Shown piece after piece: positions 44,737-53,624 of a stretch of DNA of 64,000 nt. The stretch comes from an uncultured Sunxiuqinia sp. (GTDB taxonomy: Bacteria; Bacteroidota; Bacteroidia; Bacteroidales; Prolixibacteraceae), in contig NZ_OY782770.1 in assembly GCF_963678245.1 (NCBI RefSeq), forward strand, positions 124,001 through 188,000. The letters run 5' to 3'. The notes below the pieces were generated by a model. The model saw nothing but the letters and a program-made list of their open reading frames with translations, was not told where the DNA came from and made no database searches. Numbering within the stretch: the first letter of the stretch is position 1; each line of letters begins with the position of its first letter. The position numbers were made by a program, and so were the translations under genes.

Positions 44737-46023
44737 TTAAAACTGAACGAGCCGCAAAAAATGAGACCATTGCCAGTCTGTATTCCACCAAAGATAATGT
44801 GAATATTTATAGGCAAATAAAACATTGTAAACGACAAAAAATACCAACCCGATTTTCAATCCAATTTTTAACCCTTTATGTTGCCCTTTCAATACTGTTT
44901 GAATTAAAAAAGCCAAAGGGATAGCTAACAAAGGATAAAATTCAATAAGGGCTCGATAGCCTGCGGCTCCGCTGAAAGTGGGTCGCCACCAACTTCCATC
45001 GAGGTAGACAATTATGATCATGACCAATAAAATCCCCAACGCAGAAAGCTTTTTCTTATAAACGAGGTAAAACATGCTACAAACTGCCAGAAACATAATC
45101 GGAGTATAAAGAAACAATCCATTCCGAGCACCTATTAAAACCGTAGAAATATGAGGAGATAAAATATTAGTAAAGCCTTCATTCTGATAAGAATAAATAA
45201 AATATTTCCCCGTCACAAAATGCCAATAGAACATTTGCGGTAAGAATACTAGCAAACTGGCGAAAGCCATAATGAAAACCAGATACCATTTTTGAAACAA
45301 TAACTTCATTCTCTCTCTGAGCGAATGCCATGAATGTATCCTGTACAAAAGAAAATACAAGCCAATCACAAGTGTTGTTGGACGAATCAATACGGCTAAA
45401 GCGAAAGGGAAAGCTAGTTTTAATGCATTTTTCGCAGATACATTGTCGTAAAAGACAGGAACGAGATATACAAAAATTGTAACAAGAGAAAATGAATAGG
45501 CATGAGACATGCCCGGCATAATTATAGTGTAATAAAACAAATTTGTACAAAAGAACACCAACGCTGCTGTCAACAAAGCATATCGCTCCTCAAAAAAATG
45601 AAGCAATGCTTTGTATAAAAAAGCAAGCCCAATGGTCACGTAAAACAAAGTTGCCAAAAACACAAAAATAAAATACACGAAAGCATACCCATCAGACTGG
45701 AGCCTAAAATATTTACTTATACCATGAGCTATGAAGAAAAAGGGAGCCTGCATAATCGCAACCCCACAAGTAAAAACATTTAACTTGTTTCCATTTTCGT
45801 ATGGCTTTGCCCATCGCATATGCTTTATTTCTTGTTTATCTTTAATGAAAAAATAAGGCAAGTATTGATAATATCCTTCCATATCAGAGCTCATGACATA
45901 GTTTCTCACGTTCACTTGTTCAAAATAACGATGAACCCAGTTCGCAGAAAAACCAATAAGAAAAAATAGTAAAGCCCAAGTGAGTAGTTTACTTAACTGA
46001 AAAGGAGGGTTTGAAAAAAACAT
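44737..46023 (-). CDS. GT39-like polytopic membrane glycosyltransferase
   Basis: A 428-aa membrane protein with about 10-11 helices. The first external loop contains Y-V-M-S-S-D-M-E-G-Y-Y-Q-Y-L-P-Y, where an acidic pair of GT-C enzymes is expected, and a later loop has Y-L-D-G-S-W-W-R-P-T-F. It is the second gene of a minus-strand pair with a Dpm1-like transferase, sharing one nucleotide with it. The pair looks like a polyprenyl-phosphate-sugar donor synthase plus the membrane enzyme that uses the donor. It is convergent with the plus-strand cassette (15 nt). Confidence 0.7.
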   Translation of the reverse strand: MFFSNPPFQLSKLLTWALLFFLIGFSANWVHRYFEQVNVRNYVMSSDMEGYYQYLPYFFIKDKQEIKHMRWAKPYENGNKLNVFTCGVAIMQAPFFFIAHGISKYFRLQSDGYAFVYFIFVFLATLFYVTIGLAFLYKALLHFFEERYALLTAALVFFCTNLFYYTIIMPGMSHAYSFSLVTIFVYLVPVFYDNVSAKNALKLAFPFALAVLIRPTTLVIGLYFLLYRIHSWHSLRERMKLLFQKWYLVFIMAFASLLVFLPQMFYWHFVTGKYFIYSYQNEGFTNILSPHISTVLIGARNGLFLYTPIMFLAVCSMFYLVYKKKLSALGILLVMIIIVYLDGSWWRPTFSGAAGYRALIEFYPLLAIPLAFLIQTVLKGQHKGLKIGLKIGLVFFVVYNVLFAYKYSHYLWWNTDWQWSHFLRLVQF

Positions 46024-46742
46024 TACGTTGTAAACAGATTATACTTCAAAATACACCATAACGCCCGAAAACCATCCTGCCAATTTATTTTCTTTCCTTC
46101 TTCGTAGGTACGGCCGTAATAAGAAATCCCGATTTCATAAACCCGAACTTTGGGTATACGGGCAATTTTAGCGGTAACTTCCGGTTCAAATCCGAACCGA
46201 TTTTCTTTCAAGTCCAAACTTTTTACCATATCTGCCCTAAACAGTTTATAACATGTTTCCATATCCGTGAGGTTCAGATTGGTAAACATATTCGATAGCG
46301 TTGTGAGCAATTTGTTTCCAATAGAATGCCAGAAAAACAAAATTCGGTGTGGATTTCCGCCCATAAAACGTGAGCCATAAACCACATCGGCAAAGCCTTC
46401 GGCAACTGGCTTCAGAAGATCATTGTACTCTCTGGGATCATACTCCAGGTCAGCATCCTGAATAATCAAATAGTCACCTTTTGCTTCCTTGATCCCACGA
46501 TGCAAGGCCGCTCCTTTTCCCATATTTACGGGTTGCTGATAAAACTGAATGTCAACTTCAGGATGAGACTGAATGTATTTCTCGATGACTTCTACTCCGT
46601 TGTCAGTAGAACAGTCATTTACGATGATCATTTCTTTCGTAAAATCAAATTTCAATTCGACATCAACGACTTTATCCAGAAGCTGCGTGATGGTTTTTTC
46701 CTCGTTATAAACCGGAATAATGATCGAAAGTATCTGGCTCAT
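46023..46742 (-). CDS. Dpm1-like GT2 glycosyltransferase
   Basis: Cytosolic GT2 enzyme of 239 aa: [14 protein letters not shown] at the nucleotide-sugar site, [12 protein letters not shown], the DxD metal motif QDADLEYDP, and [15 protein letters not shown] in the acceptor region. It lacks C-terminal membrane helices. This is the classic dolichol-phosphate mannose synthase-like pattern, so the likely reaction is GDP-mannose (or a related nucleotide sugar) plus polyprenyl phosphate. It starts the minus-strand cassette, diverging from the transporter gene. Confidence 0.9.
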   Translation of the reverse strand: MSQILSIIIPVYNEEKTITQLLDKVVDVELKFDFTKEMIIVNDCSTDNGVEVIEKYIQSHPEVDIQFYQQPVNMGKGAALHRGIKEAKGDYLIIQDADLEYDPREYNDLLKPVAEGFADVVYGSRFMGGNPHRILFFWHSIGNKLLTTLSNMFTNLNLTDMETCYKLFRADMVKSLDLKENRFGFEPEVTAKIARIPKVRVYEIGISYYGRTYEEGKKINWQDGFRALWCILKYNLFTT

Positions 46743-46836
46743 TTTATTTCATGCTAGTAGTTTACGAATAGCAAATCTAAGAAAAAATAACACGTTCCAG
46801 CGCGTATTTATCAAATTCAAATAAGAACCTGTAGCT

Positions 46837-46866
46837 TTTGAATTCTCCCGTGATCTTTTAACTTTG
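46837..46866 (+). promoter_or_regulatory. promoter TTTG-N18-TAACTTTG for the SLC12-like transporter
   Basis: A TTTG at 46837-46840 and a perfect -7 box TAACTTTG at 46859-46866 are separated by 18 nt. Transcription would begin near 46873, just before the ATG at 46882. This rules out the TTG at 46864, which lies inside the -7 box, as the start codon. Confidence 0.6.
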
Positions 46867-46881
46867 ATAAAAAACTACAGC

Positions 46882-49101
46882 ATGGCTAAATCGTTTGTGA
46901 ATTCGAATGCTAAGTTCGGCACCATGCCGGTCTTTCTTACAGCATTGTCCACAATATTGGGAGCAATCCTCTTTTTGCGTTTCGGCTGGGCTGTTGGGCA
47001 GGTCGGATTTTGGGGAGTAATCGGCATCATTCTAATCGGTCACATCATCACCATCCCTACAGCTTTTGCGGTGGCCGAAATTGCAACCAACCAGCGAGTA
47101 CAGGGAGGTGGGGCTTATTATATTATCTCGCGTTCCTTTGGGTTTAATATCGGTGGAGCTATTGGCTTGGCTTTATTTTTCTCACAAGCCATTTCTGTGG
47201 CCTTTTATGTTATTGCTTTTGGTGAAGCTTTTGAACCGGTAATTAATTTTTTAAACGACAACTATCAGTTGGGAATTGAAGACCGTAGATGGATCTCGAT
47301 TCCTGCAATGGCGATTTTATCAATTATTATTTTAGCCAAAGGTGCCAATATGGGCATGAAAGCGCTTTATTTTGTAGTCGCTATTCTTTTAACCTCTTTG
47401 GTATTCTTTTTTATTGGCGATTCTCCGCTAAAACCACACGAAGTACATTTTCATTCACATATCCCCAATAACCTGAGTTTCTTTTTTGTGTTTACGATCA
47501 TCTTTCCCGCTTTCACGGGTCTGGCCGCAGGACTTGGCTTATCAGGCGATCTAAAAGATCCGAAAAAATCAATTCCTCGCGGAACTCTTTGGGCAACAAT
47601 CGTCGGCATGTTAGTTTACATTGCTGCTGCTTATAAATTCACCGTTTCTGCCAGTCCTGAGGAGTTGGTGGCTGATCAACTGATTATGCAACGCATTGCT
47701 ATATGGGGGCCCATTATCCCGGTGGGTTTAGCAGCAGCCTCTCTCAGTTCGGCTCTGGGGTCTATTATGGTTGCTCCACGAACCTTACAAGCTATCGGAT
47801 ACGACGATATTTTTCCTCAAAAATGGCTGAACCGTTGGTTTGCCAAAGGGAAAAAAGCCGACAATGAGCCTATCAACGGTTCAATTGTCACCATTATCAT
47901 CGCCTTCTTTTTTATCGCTATTGGCGACATCAACTTTGTAGCTCAAATTATCTCCATGTTTTTCATGGTTACCTACGCGGCTATTTGCATGGTTTCATTT
48001 TTGGAGCATTTTGCAGCCGATCCGGCCTATCGCCCAACGTTCCGTAGCAAATGGTATATTTCGTTAATTGGTGCCATCTTTTCCTTTTGGGTCATGTTTA
48101 AAATGAATATGCTATATGCAGCCTTTTCGGTGATTATTATGGCCATGATTTATTTCATCATCACCTACCATAGCAAGGAAAGACGCGGATTAAATAAGTT
48201 ATTTAGAGGTGTGGTATTTCAAATGAGCCGACAGTTGCAAATATTTGCGCAGCGGGCGGACAAAGAAGACCGTGAAATTAGCTGGCGTCCTTTTGGTGTA
48301 TGCATTTCGCACGATACCTTTAAACGAAGAAGCGCCTTTGATGTAATGCGCTGGCTTTCGTATAAATATGGGTTTGGTACGTATATTCATTTTATCAAAG
48401 GCTACCTCAACGAAGAAACCACCTACGCCTCAAAAGAATCTCTGAAAAGATTAATCAACCTCTCACACGGCAGCAAAAACAGGGTGTACCTCGACACCAT
48501 TATTTCTCCTTCTTATACGTCGGCTATTGCACAAGTTGTACAGCTTTCCGGTATTTCAGGAAAAGGAAATAATTTGATTCTATTTGAATTTTCGCGTACC
48601 GAACCCGAAACCTTAAAAGAAATACTTCCCAACTACAAAATGATTGAATCGGCCGGGTTTGATGTTTGCATTTTAAATACCTCATACAAAAGCTTTGGGT
48701 ACAAAAGAGAATTGCACATCTGGATTCGTCCTGATGATTTCGAAAATGCCAATCTGATGATTTTGCTGGGGTATATTATCCTGGGACATCCGGATTGGAA
48801 AAAAGGAATAATTAAAATTTTCGCCCTATTCCCTAAAGAAGATGTAGTTGACAAACGTCAGCAACTTCTGGATCTGGTAAAGGAAGGACGACTGCCAATC
48901 AGTCCCTCCAATATTGAAATGGTTCCCTACGAAAAAGGAAGCCGTAAAAATGTAATTTCGACATACTCTGAAGACGCCGACCTAACGTTAATTGGCTTTA
49001 GAAATGAGATGCTTAAAGGAAGCTTTGAGTTCTTTGATGGCTACGTTGACTTGGGGAACATTCTATTTGTAAGTGCCAATAAGGCCAAGGATATCGAATA
49101 A
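46882..49101 (+). CDS. APC-superfamily transporter, cation-chloride cotransporter-like
   Basis: Membrane transporter of 739 aa. Residues about 15-445 contain 12 helices. The first has ALSTILGAILFLRFGWAVGQVG, which closely follows the SLC12 (Na-K-Cl cotransporter) signature, and the next has G-G-G-A-Y-Y-I-I-S-R-S-F-G. The remaining roughly 290 residues are a soluble C-terminal domain, as in cation-chloride cotransporters. Ion selectivity is not readable. I start at 46882, supported by the promoter. Monocistronic, followed by coaD. Confidence 0.85.
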   Translation: MAKSFVNSNAKFGTMPVFLTALSTILGAILFLRFGWAVGQVGFWGVIGIILIGHIITIPTAFAVAEIATNQRVQGGGAYYIISRSFGFNIGGAIGLALFFSQAISVAFYVIAFGEAFEPVINFLNDNYQLGIEDRRWISIPAMAILSIIILAKGANMGMKALYFVVAILLTSLVFFFIGDSPLKPHEVHFHSHIPNNLSFFFVFTIIFPAFTGLAAGLGLSGDLKDPKKSIPRGTLWATIVGMLVYIAAAYKFTVSASPEELVADQLIMQRIAIWGPIIPVGLAAASLSSALGSIMVAPRTLQAIGYDDIFPQKWLNRWFAKGKKADNEPINGSIVTIIIAFFFIAIGDINFVAQIISMFFMVTYAAICMVSFLEHFAADPAYRPTFRSKWYISLIGAIFSFWVMFKMNMLYAAFSVIIMAMIYFIITYHSKERRGLNKLFRGVVFQMSRQLQIFAQRADKEDREISWRPFGVCISHDTFKRRSAFDVMRWLSYKYGFGTYIHFIKGYLNEETTYASKESLKRLINLSHGSKNRVYLDTIISPSYTSAIAQVVQLSGISGKGNNLILFEFSRTEPETLKEILPNYKMIESAGFDVCILNTSYKSFGYKRELHIWIRPDDFENANLMILLGYIILGHPDWKKGIIKIFALFPKEDVVDKRQQLLDLVKEGRLPISPSNIEMVPYEKGSRKNVISTYSEDADLTLIGFRNEMLKGSFEFFDGYVDLGNILFVSANKAKDIE

Positions 49102-49118
49102 TTCCAAAGAATTACCGT

Positions 49119-49126
49119 TATATTTG
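49119..49126 (+). promoter_or_regulatory. -7 promoter element TATATTTG for coaD
   Basis: A perfect TAnnTTTG box 22 nt before the coaD ATG, which would give a very short leader. No clear -33 element. Confidence 0.45.
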
Positions 49127-49148
49127 GTGATACATAAAACGAAAAACT

Positions 49149-49631
49149 ATGGAGCGCATCGCAATATTTCCAGGCTCGTTCGATCCATTTACCATTGGAC
49201 ACGAGAGCATTGTAAAAAGAGCTTTACCCATGTTCGATAAAATTGTTATCATGATCGGGTTTAATTCAAATAAAAAATCGTTTTTCCCATTGGAAAAACG
49301 CATGAAATGGATCAATCAGATATTTGAAGATGAAACCAAAATAGAAGTGAAAAGTCATGAAGGCTTAACGGTCGATTTTTGCAAACTGGTTGATGCCAAA
49401 TACATTTTAAGAGGTCTGCGAACCTCATCCGATTTTGAATACGAACGAGCAATCGCTCAAGTAAATAAGAGAATGCATCCGGAACTGGAAACTGTTTTCC
49501 TACTAACAAAACCGGAGCATACTCCTGTAAATTCATCTATTGTTCGCGATATTATTTTACACGATGGCGACGCCAGTATGTTTCTTCCGCAAAAATTAAA
49601 CATGAATGAATTTAAGAAAGATGAAGCTTAA
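49149..49631 (+). CDS. coaD: phosphopantetheine adenylyltransferase
   Basis: Penultimate enzyme of coenzyme A synthesis, 160 aa, joining AMP from ATP to 4'-phosphopantetheine. Nucleotidyltransferase motif FPGSFDPFTIGHESIV carries the (T/H)xGH signature. R-G-L-R-T-S-S-D-F-E-Y-E binds phosphopantetheine, and the second ATP motif is VNSSIVRDI (the ISSTxVR-like site). Length matches the family. Its last 11 nt overlap the start of the next gene, so the two are probably translated together. Confidence 0.97.
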   Translation: MERIAIFPGSFDPFTIGHESIVKRALPMFDKIVIMIGFNSNKKSFFPLEKRMKWINQIFEDETKIEVKSHEGLTVDFCKLVDAKYILRGLRTSSDFEYERAIAQVNKRMHPELETVFLLTKPEHTPVNSSIVRDIILHDGDASMFLPQKLNMNEFKKDEA

Positions 49632-51045
49632 AAAACTCCTTCTTTTTTTCATCTCACTGATCATTACTTGTTGTTTCTCCTTTGCCCAACGAAACACGAC
49701 TATTTCAGGATTAGCGAATGATTACTCCGGTTACACAATTAACATTTATCAAATAACCGATCCTATTTCGGAGACGAAACAACCAATCACTTCACTTAAC
49801 ATTGGTGCTGATGGATCATTTCACTCAACATTTGAGTTAACGAAAACCACCTATGCCGAAGCTGAATTTGATGCTTATCAAGCCACCATCTATCTGCAGC
49901 CCGGCGAAAGTTATGAATTGATCTTTCCACCTCTTAAAAAAGTTTCGCCTGCGCAAAAAAGAAATCCATTTTTCCAATACGATGAAATTGCCTTTGCCTC
50001 GAAAAGCAGTGATCCCAATGAACTGAACAGACTGATCCAACAATTTGAACTGGCTTACTTAAAGGAAGAAACCAAGTATTTTAACGAAATATACCATCGC
50101 CAATCGGAAGCTGCCGTCGATTCATTAAAACATCATCTGACGATACGCTTTCCAGAAACAGAGAACAGCTATTTTGAAAATTACAAATTCTATAGAATTG
50201 CCTTTGCCGAATTTGCCTTGCAACGTGAACATCCGGATGAACTTATCAAAAAGTACTTCATCAATCACAAACCAAATCTTGATCTTCCTCCATGCGTCCA
50301 ACTCTTCACTCAACTTTTTTCTGATCATTTTACCTTTGAAGCCAACCAAATTCAGGGCACAGAATTTAGACGATTGGTGGCGCAAGCGAAGCTTCCAGGC
50401 ATCGAAGACTATTTCATGACCAACAATGGCTGGGATAAAAACCTGAGCCGACTGGTTATTTTACAATCCATTAAGGACGCTTATAAACAAGGGCAGTTCT
50501 CGCCTCGAAGTATGAAGCACCTGCTTGATAAAGTACAAGATAGCGACTGGCCAACATCAAAAAAAGAGATTGCCAAACGGCTTGAAAATAAAATATCTTA
50601 TCTGGAGCCTGGAACTGAGGCACCAAACTTCTCCATGACTGACTTTAATGGCATAAAGCATCAACTGAAAGACTTTAACGACAAATACGTTTACCTGAAT
50701 TTTACGCGAGTCGCAAATCCGATCTGTCGCCAGCATTTAGATCAACTAAAAAAATCGTCGGCTCTCTTACAACAAGAGTTGCACATCGTAAACCTGATTA
50801 TGCCAGGTGAAACAAATAAAAAGGAACTAATACGCCAACAAGAATGGCCGGGAGATTTTTTTATTATTGATGAGCAAACGGCAGATGAGTATCAAGTAAG
50901 CACCTTCCCTATGGCTTATCTTGTTGATAAAGAAGGAAAGTTCGTTTTCTCACCTGCCCCAAATCCGCTCGACGGCTTTGAACAACGATTTTTGAATCTG
51001 TTAAAACAAAAAAGGATAGAAGAATTACGCCGTCAGGGCAAGTAA
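49621..51045 (+). CDS. exported thioredoxin-like protein, lacks CxxC
   Basis: Exported 474-aa protein: signal peptide cut after SFAQ, a beta-rich N-terminal region (about 20-110, DUF4369-like), a long helical middle, and a C-terminal AhpC/TlpA thioredoxin fold (about 330-465, starting G-T-E-A-P-N-F-S-M-T-D). At the usual WCxxC site it reads N-P-I-C-R-Q-H, with a single Cys, so it is unlikely to be a classical dithiol reductase. I start at 49621, five codons after an in-frame ATG, because MKLKKLLLFFIS is the signal sequence. It overlaps coaD by 11 nt and the convergent Nudix gene by 13 nt. Confidence 0.75.
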   Translation: MKLKKLLLFFISLIITCCFSFAQRNTTISGLANDYSGYTINIYQITDPISETKQPITSLNIGADGSFHSTFELTKTTYAEAEFDAYQATIYLQPGESYELIFPPLKKVSPAQKRNPFFQYDEIAFASKSSDPNELNRLIQQFELAYLKEETKYFNEIYHRQSEAAVDSLKHHLTIRFPETENSYFENYKFYRIAFAEFALQREHPDELIKKYFINHKPNLDLPPCVQLFTQLFSDHFTFEANQIQGTEFRRLVAQAKLPGIEDYFMTNNGWDKNLSRLVILQSIKDAYKQGQFSPRSMKHLLDKVQDSDWPTSKKEIAKRLENKISYLEPGTEAPNFSMTDFNGIKHQLKDFNDKYVYLNFTRVANPICRQHLDQLKKSSALLQQELHIVNLIMPGETNKKELIRQQEWPGDFFIIDEQTADEYQVSTFPMAYLVDKEGKFVFSPAPNPLDGFEQRFLNLLKQKRIEELRRQGK

Positions 51046-51659
51046 GGCTTTAGTAAATCTTGCAAATTACCATACGTATTTTGATAAAATTCCTGCAAAT
51101 CATGGCATGAAACCCATCGAGCTTCTTCGATTTGCTCTTCAACCTGAGGCACTAATTTTTCTTGACCTGAATATGCCATCTCGTACCAATGTGTTTCTTT
51201 CAGCACCCAGTTACTTCTTTTTTCAATATAGGGCGAACGGTATAAATGGAAAGTTGATGGTAACTGATGAGTAATTTTGAGTTTACCAATACCGCACTCT
51301 TCCCCGACCTCTCTAACTGCTGCATCTTCTGGCAATTCATCTTTCTCAATCTTGCCTTTGGGCAAATCCCACTTGCCCATTCTTTTAATCATTAATAATT
51401 GTTGCTTACGATTTATAACAAGACCTCCGGCTGCAGGTATTTGTGTTATATTATTCTTAAGCAATTGCATTGAGTTTTGAGTAAGCTTACTGATAATTAT
51501 CAGTTTTACAACATATTTGCTGTTCTCCAATTTTGAGAAAAGCTTTAAAATATCGACAATATCCTCAATTTCAACAACATCAACAACATTATCTTTAGAT
51601 GAACAATCGATTTCATCATCGCAAAACAGCTGATGCTCATTCAAAAAAACTTTGTACAT
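51033..51659 (-). CDS. Nudix hydrolase with N-terminal extension
   Basis: A 208-aa protein. Its last roughly 130 residues hold a Nudix domain with the complete box GKIEKDELPEDAAVREVGEE plus C-G, the Mg2+-binding motif for hydrolysing a nucleoside diphosphate linked to another group. The first roughly 70 residues are an acidic extension unlike the domain. Substrate unknown. Its start codon overlaps the pyrE promoter, so the divergent pair shares one control region. Confidence 0.9.
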   Translation of the reverse strand: MYKVFLNEHQLFCDDEIDCSSKDNVVDVVEIEDIVDILKLFSKLENSKYVVKLIIISKLTQNSMQLLKNNITQIPAAGGLVINRKQQLLMIKRMGKWDLPKGKIEKDELPEDAAVREVGEECGIGKLKITHQLPSTFHLYRSPYIEKRSNWVLKETHWYEMAYSGQEKLVPQVEEQIEEARWVSCHDLQEFYQNTYGNLQDLLKPYLP

Positions 51660-51662
51660 TTG
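51655..51662 (+). promoter_or_regulatory. -7 promoter element TACATTTG for pyrE
   Basis: A perfect TAnnTTTG box overlapping the start codon of the divergent Nudix gene, 33 nt before the pyrE ATG. No convincing -33 element. Confidence 0.5.
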
Positions 51663-51694
51663 CCGTGAAATTCAGTCATAAAACAATTAGCATT

Positions 51695-52327
51695 ATGCAA
51701 GACATCTATGTAGAGGTAACAAAAAAACTCGTACAAATTAACACAATAAAAATCCAACCATCAAACCCATTTACGTGGGCATCAGGATGGAAGGCTCCTA
51801 TTTACTGTGACAACAGAAAAATTTTATCATATCCCGAAGCACGTACATTTATCAGAGATCAGTTTGTAAAACTGATAAAAGAACAATACCCTGATGCAGA
51901 AGTAATCGCAGGTGTTGCAACCGGAGCAATTGCTCATGGAATGTTGGTAGCTCAGGAATTAGGCTTGCCTTTTATTTATGTTCGAGCAACTCCTAAAAGT
52001 CATGGTTTGGAAAACCTGATTGAAGGAGACTTAAAAGTTGGACAAAAAGTGGTCGTTATTGAAGACTTGGTTTCAACCGGAATTAGTAGCTTAAAAGCAG
52101 CTGAAGCAATCTCCAATTTTGGAGGTGAGATTTTAGGAATGATGGCTATTTTCACCTACAATTTCCCTCTTGCAAAAGAGAACTTTGAAAAAGCAGGAAT
52201 TGAGCTGACAACATTAAGCCGTTACAAAACGTTACTAGAAGTAGCTTTGGAATCAGGAGAAATCAAACAATCGCAGGTCGAGTCGTTAAACGAATGGCGT
52301 CAAAACCCATCCGAATGGGGTAAATAA
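51695..52327 (+). CDS. pyrE: orotate phosphoribosyltransferase
   Basis: Fifth step of pyrimidine synthesis: orotate plus PRPP to orotidine 5'-phosphate. At 210 aa it has the type I PRTase fold, with IKIQPSNPFTWASGWKAPIYCDNR at the orotate end, the flexible loop Y-V-R-A-T-P-K-S-H-G and the PRPP-binding motif VVVIEDLVSTGISS. The start at 51695 fits family length; the longer frame crosses the promoter. A terminator follows 30 nt after the stop. Confidence 0.95.
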   Translation: MQDIYVEVTKKLVQINTIKIQPSNPFTWASGWKAPIYCDNRKILSYPEARTFIRDQFVKLIKEQYPDAEVIAGVATGAIAHGMLVAQELGLPFIYVRATPKSHGLENLIEGDLKVGQKVVVIEDLVSTGISSLKAAEAISNFGGEILGMMAIFTYNFPLAKENFEKAGIELTTLSRYKTLLEVALESGEIKQSQVESLNEWRQNPSEWGK

Positions 52328-52355
52328 GTAAATTATATTATCAACATATTATTAT

Positions 52356-52386
52356 TCCCCGGACACACATTCCGGGGATTTTTTTT
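52356..52386 (+). terminator. intrinsic terminator of pyrE
   Basis: CCCCGGA (52357-52363) pairs with TCCGGGG (52371-52377), followed by ATT and a T6 tract. The next gene starts only 12 nt later. Confidence 0.85.
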
Positions 52387-52397
52387 GGAGAAAAATT

Positions 52398-52865
52398 ATG
52401 GCACTAAGTAAATACACAAGCGATATCAAATTTATCGATCAAAACGAAGAAGTAGTTTTCAACTATTTGGCCAATTTTGATAACTTCTCACACTACCTCA
52501 ATGAAAGCGTGTTAGACAAAGTTAGTCAACAAGTTCCTCAAATAAAGGTTACTGACTTTGAGTCAGACAATGATTCCTGTCGCTTTAATATCACAGGTAT
52601 GGGACAATCAGAAATCCGAATTGTGAACCGGGAGCCTTTTAAAACAATAAAAATAGAAAGTTCGGGCAAGCTTCCCGTAGAAATTACGTTCTGGATTCAA
52701 CTAATGGCTGTGACGCCTTCGCAAACAAAAATGAAGTTGACTTTGCACGCAGAAATGGGCATGATGATTAAAATGATGGCCGGCAAAAAGCTTGAAGCGG
52801 GAATTAATCAACTAGCCGACATGCTGGCCCAACTCCCCTATCGTAATCGGAGCGAAAATTTATAA
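52398..52865 (+). CDS. SRPBCC-superfamily protein
   Basis: A 155-aa cytosolic protein with the helix-grip (START/Bet v1-like) pattern: an initial strand, a helix (E-E-V-V-F-N-Y-L-A-N-F-D-N-F), a set of antiparallel strands (I-T-F-W-I-Q-L) and a long C-terminal helix (G-I-N-Q-L-A-D-M-L-A-Q-L). Such folds bind hydrophobic ligands, but no ligand can be assigned. It lies just past the pyrE terminator and before the hemerythrin gene. Confidence 0.75.
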   Translation: MALSKYTSDIKFIDQNEEVVFNYLANFDNFSHYLNESVLDKVSQQVPQIKVTDFESDNDSCRFNITGMGQSEIRIVNREPFKTIKIESSGKLPVEITFWIQLMAVTPSQTKMKLTLHAEMGMMIKMMAGKKLEAGINQLADMLAQLPYRNRSENL

Positions 52866-52925
52866 CTTCTTTAACCTTATCAGGTCTTAAACTGTTATCA
52901 TTGTCAATAAAGAAATAAAGTCGTC

Positions 52926-53624
52926 ATGGAATTATTCAGGAAAGAAGACAAGATGTCAAGCTTAATCGGTGCAAACTACAACCTACTACCAGTCATTAAC
53001 CGTTTTGGAATCCGGCTGGGATTCAAGGAAAAATCGATTGATGAAGTTTGTACTGCAAACAAGATTCACACAGATTTTTTTCTGGCTATTGTTAATACCT
53101 ATACTGACGAAAGTTATTTTCCGGAAGCTGAACTGCTATCCTTTTCACCGCTACTGATAATTGAATACCTGAAAAACACGCACCGCTACTATATTGAATA
53201 TGTTTTACCAAAAATTGAACGGTTATTAAACAAGGTTATCGAAAGCTGTACTGAAGATTGCTCTAGCCTTAAAATGATCAACTCGTTCTATCAGAAATAT
53301 AAGGCTGAGCTTTTAATTCACCTAAAATTAGAAGACGAGAAGGTTTTTCCGTATATCATTAACCTATACAAAGAGAAAACGCTAAATAGCGACGGATCCT
53401 CTATTGAAGTTCTGGAAAACGAACATACCAATGTTGAAGTGAAATTAAGTGACCTGAAAAACCTGATCATCCGTCATCTGAGTCCAAACTATGAAGACAA
53501 TGCCATGAACGAATTTTTAACGGCGCTTTTTCAATTCGAAAATGACCTTAACGATCATGCCCGAATTGAAGATCACATCTTAATTGTTCAAGTAATGGAG
53601 TTTGAAAAGGAACTGGGAAAATGA
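52926..53624 (+). CDS. hemerythrin-like diiron protein (RIC/ScdA-like)
   Basis: A 232-aa protein. Residues about 10-60 look like the ScdA_N segment found in repair-of-iron-centres (RIC) proteins, though its usual Cys pair is not conserved as CC. Residues about 75-225 are a four-helix hemerythrin domain with candidate iron ligands His86, His132, Glu136, His167 and His211. Hemerythrins bind O2 or NO, and RIC proteins repair damaged Fe-S clusters. The 3' end overlaps the LuxR-type regulator by 4 nt (ATGA), so the pair is co-translated, suggesting gas or redox sensing coupled to transcription. Confidence 0.8.
   Translation: MELFRKEDKMSSLIGANYNLLPVINRFGIRLGFKEKSIDEVCTANKIHTDFFLAIVNTYTDESYFPEAELLSFSPLLIIEYLKNTHRYYIEYVLPKIERLLNKVIESCTEDCSSLKMINSFYQKYKAELLIHLKLEDEKVFPYIINLYKEKTLNSDGSSIEVLENEHTNVEVKLSDLKNLIIRHLSPNYEDNAMNEFLTALFQFENDLNDHARIEDHILIVQVMEFEKELGK

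Noticed and set aside
46864..46881. TTG start for the SLC12-like transporter
   Set aside because: The TTG lies inside a well-formed promoter -7 box, so it cannot be in the mRNA made from that promoter.
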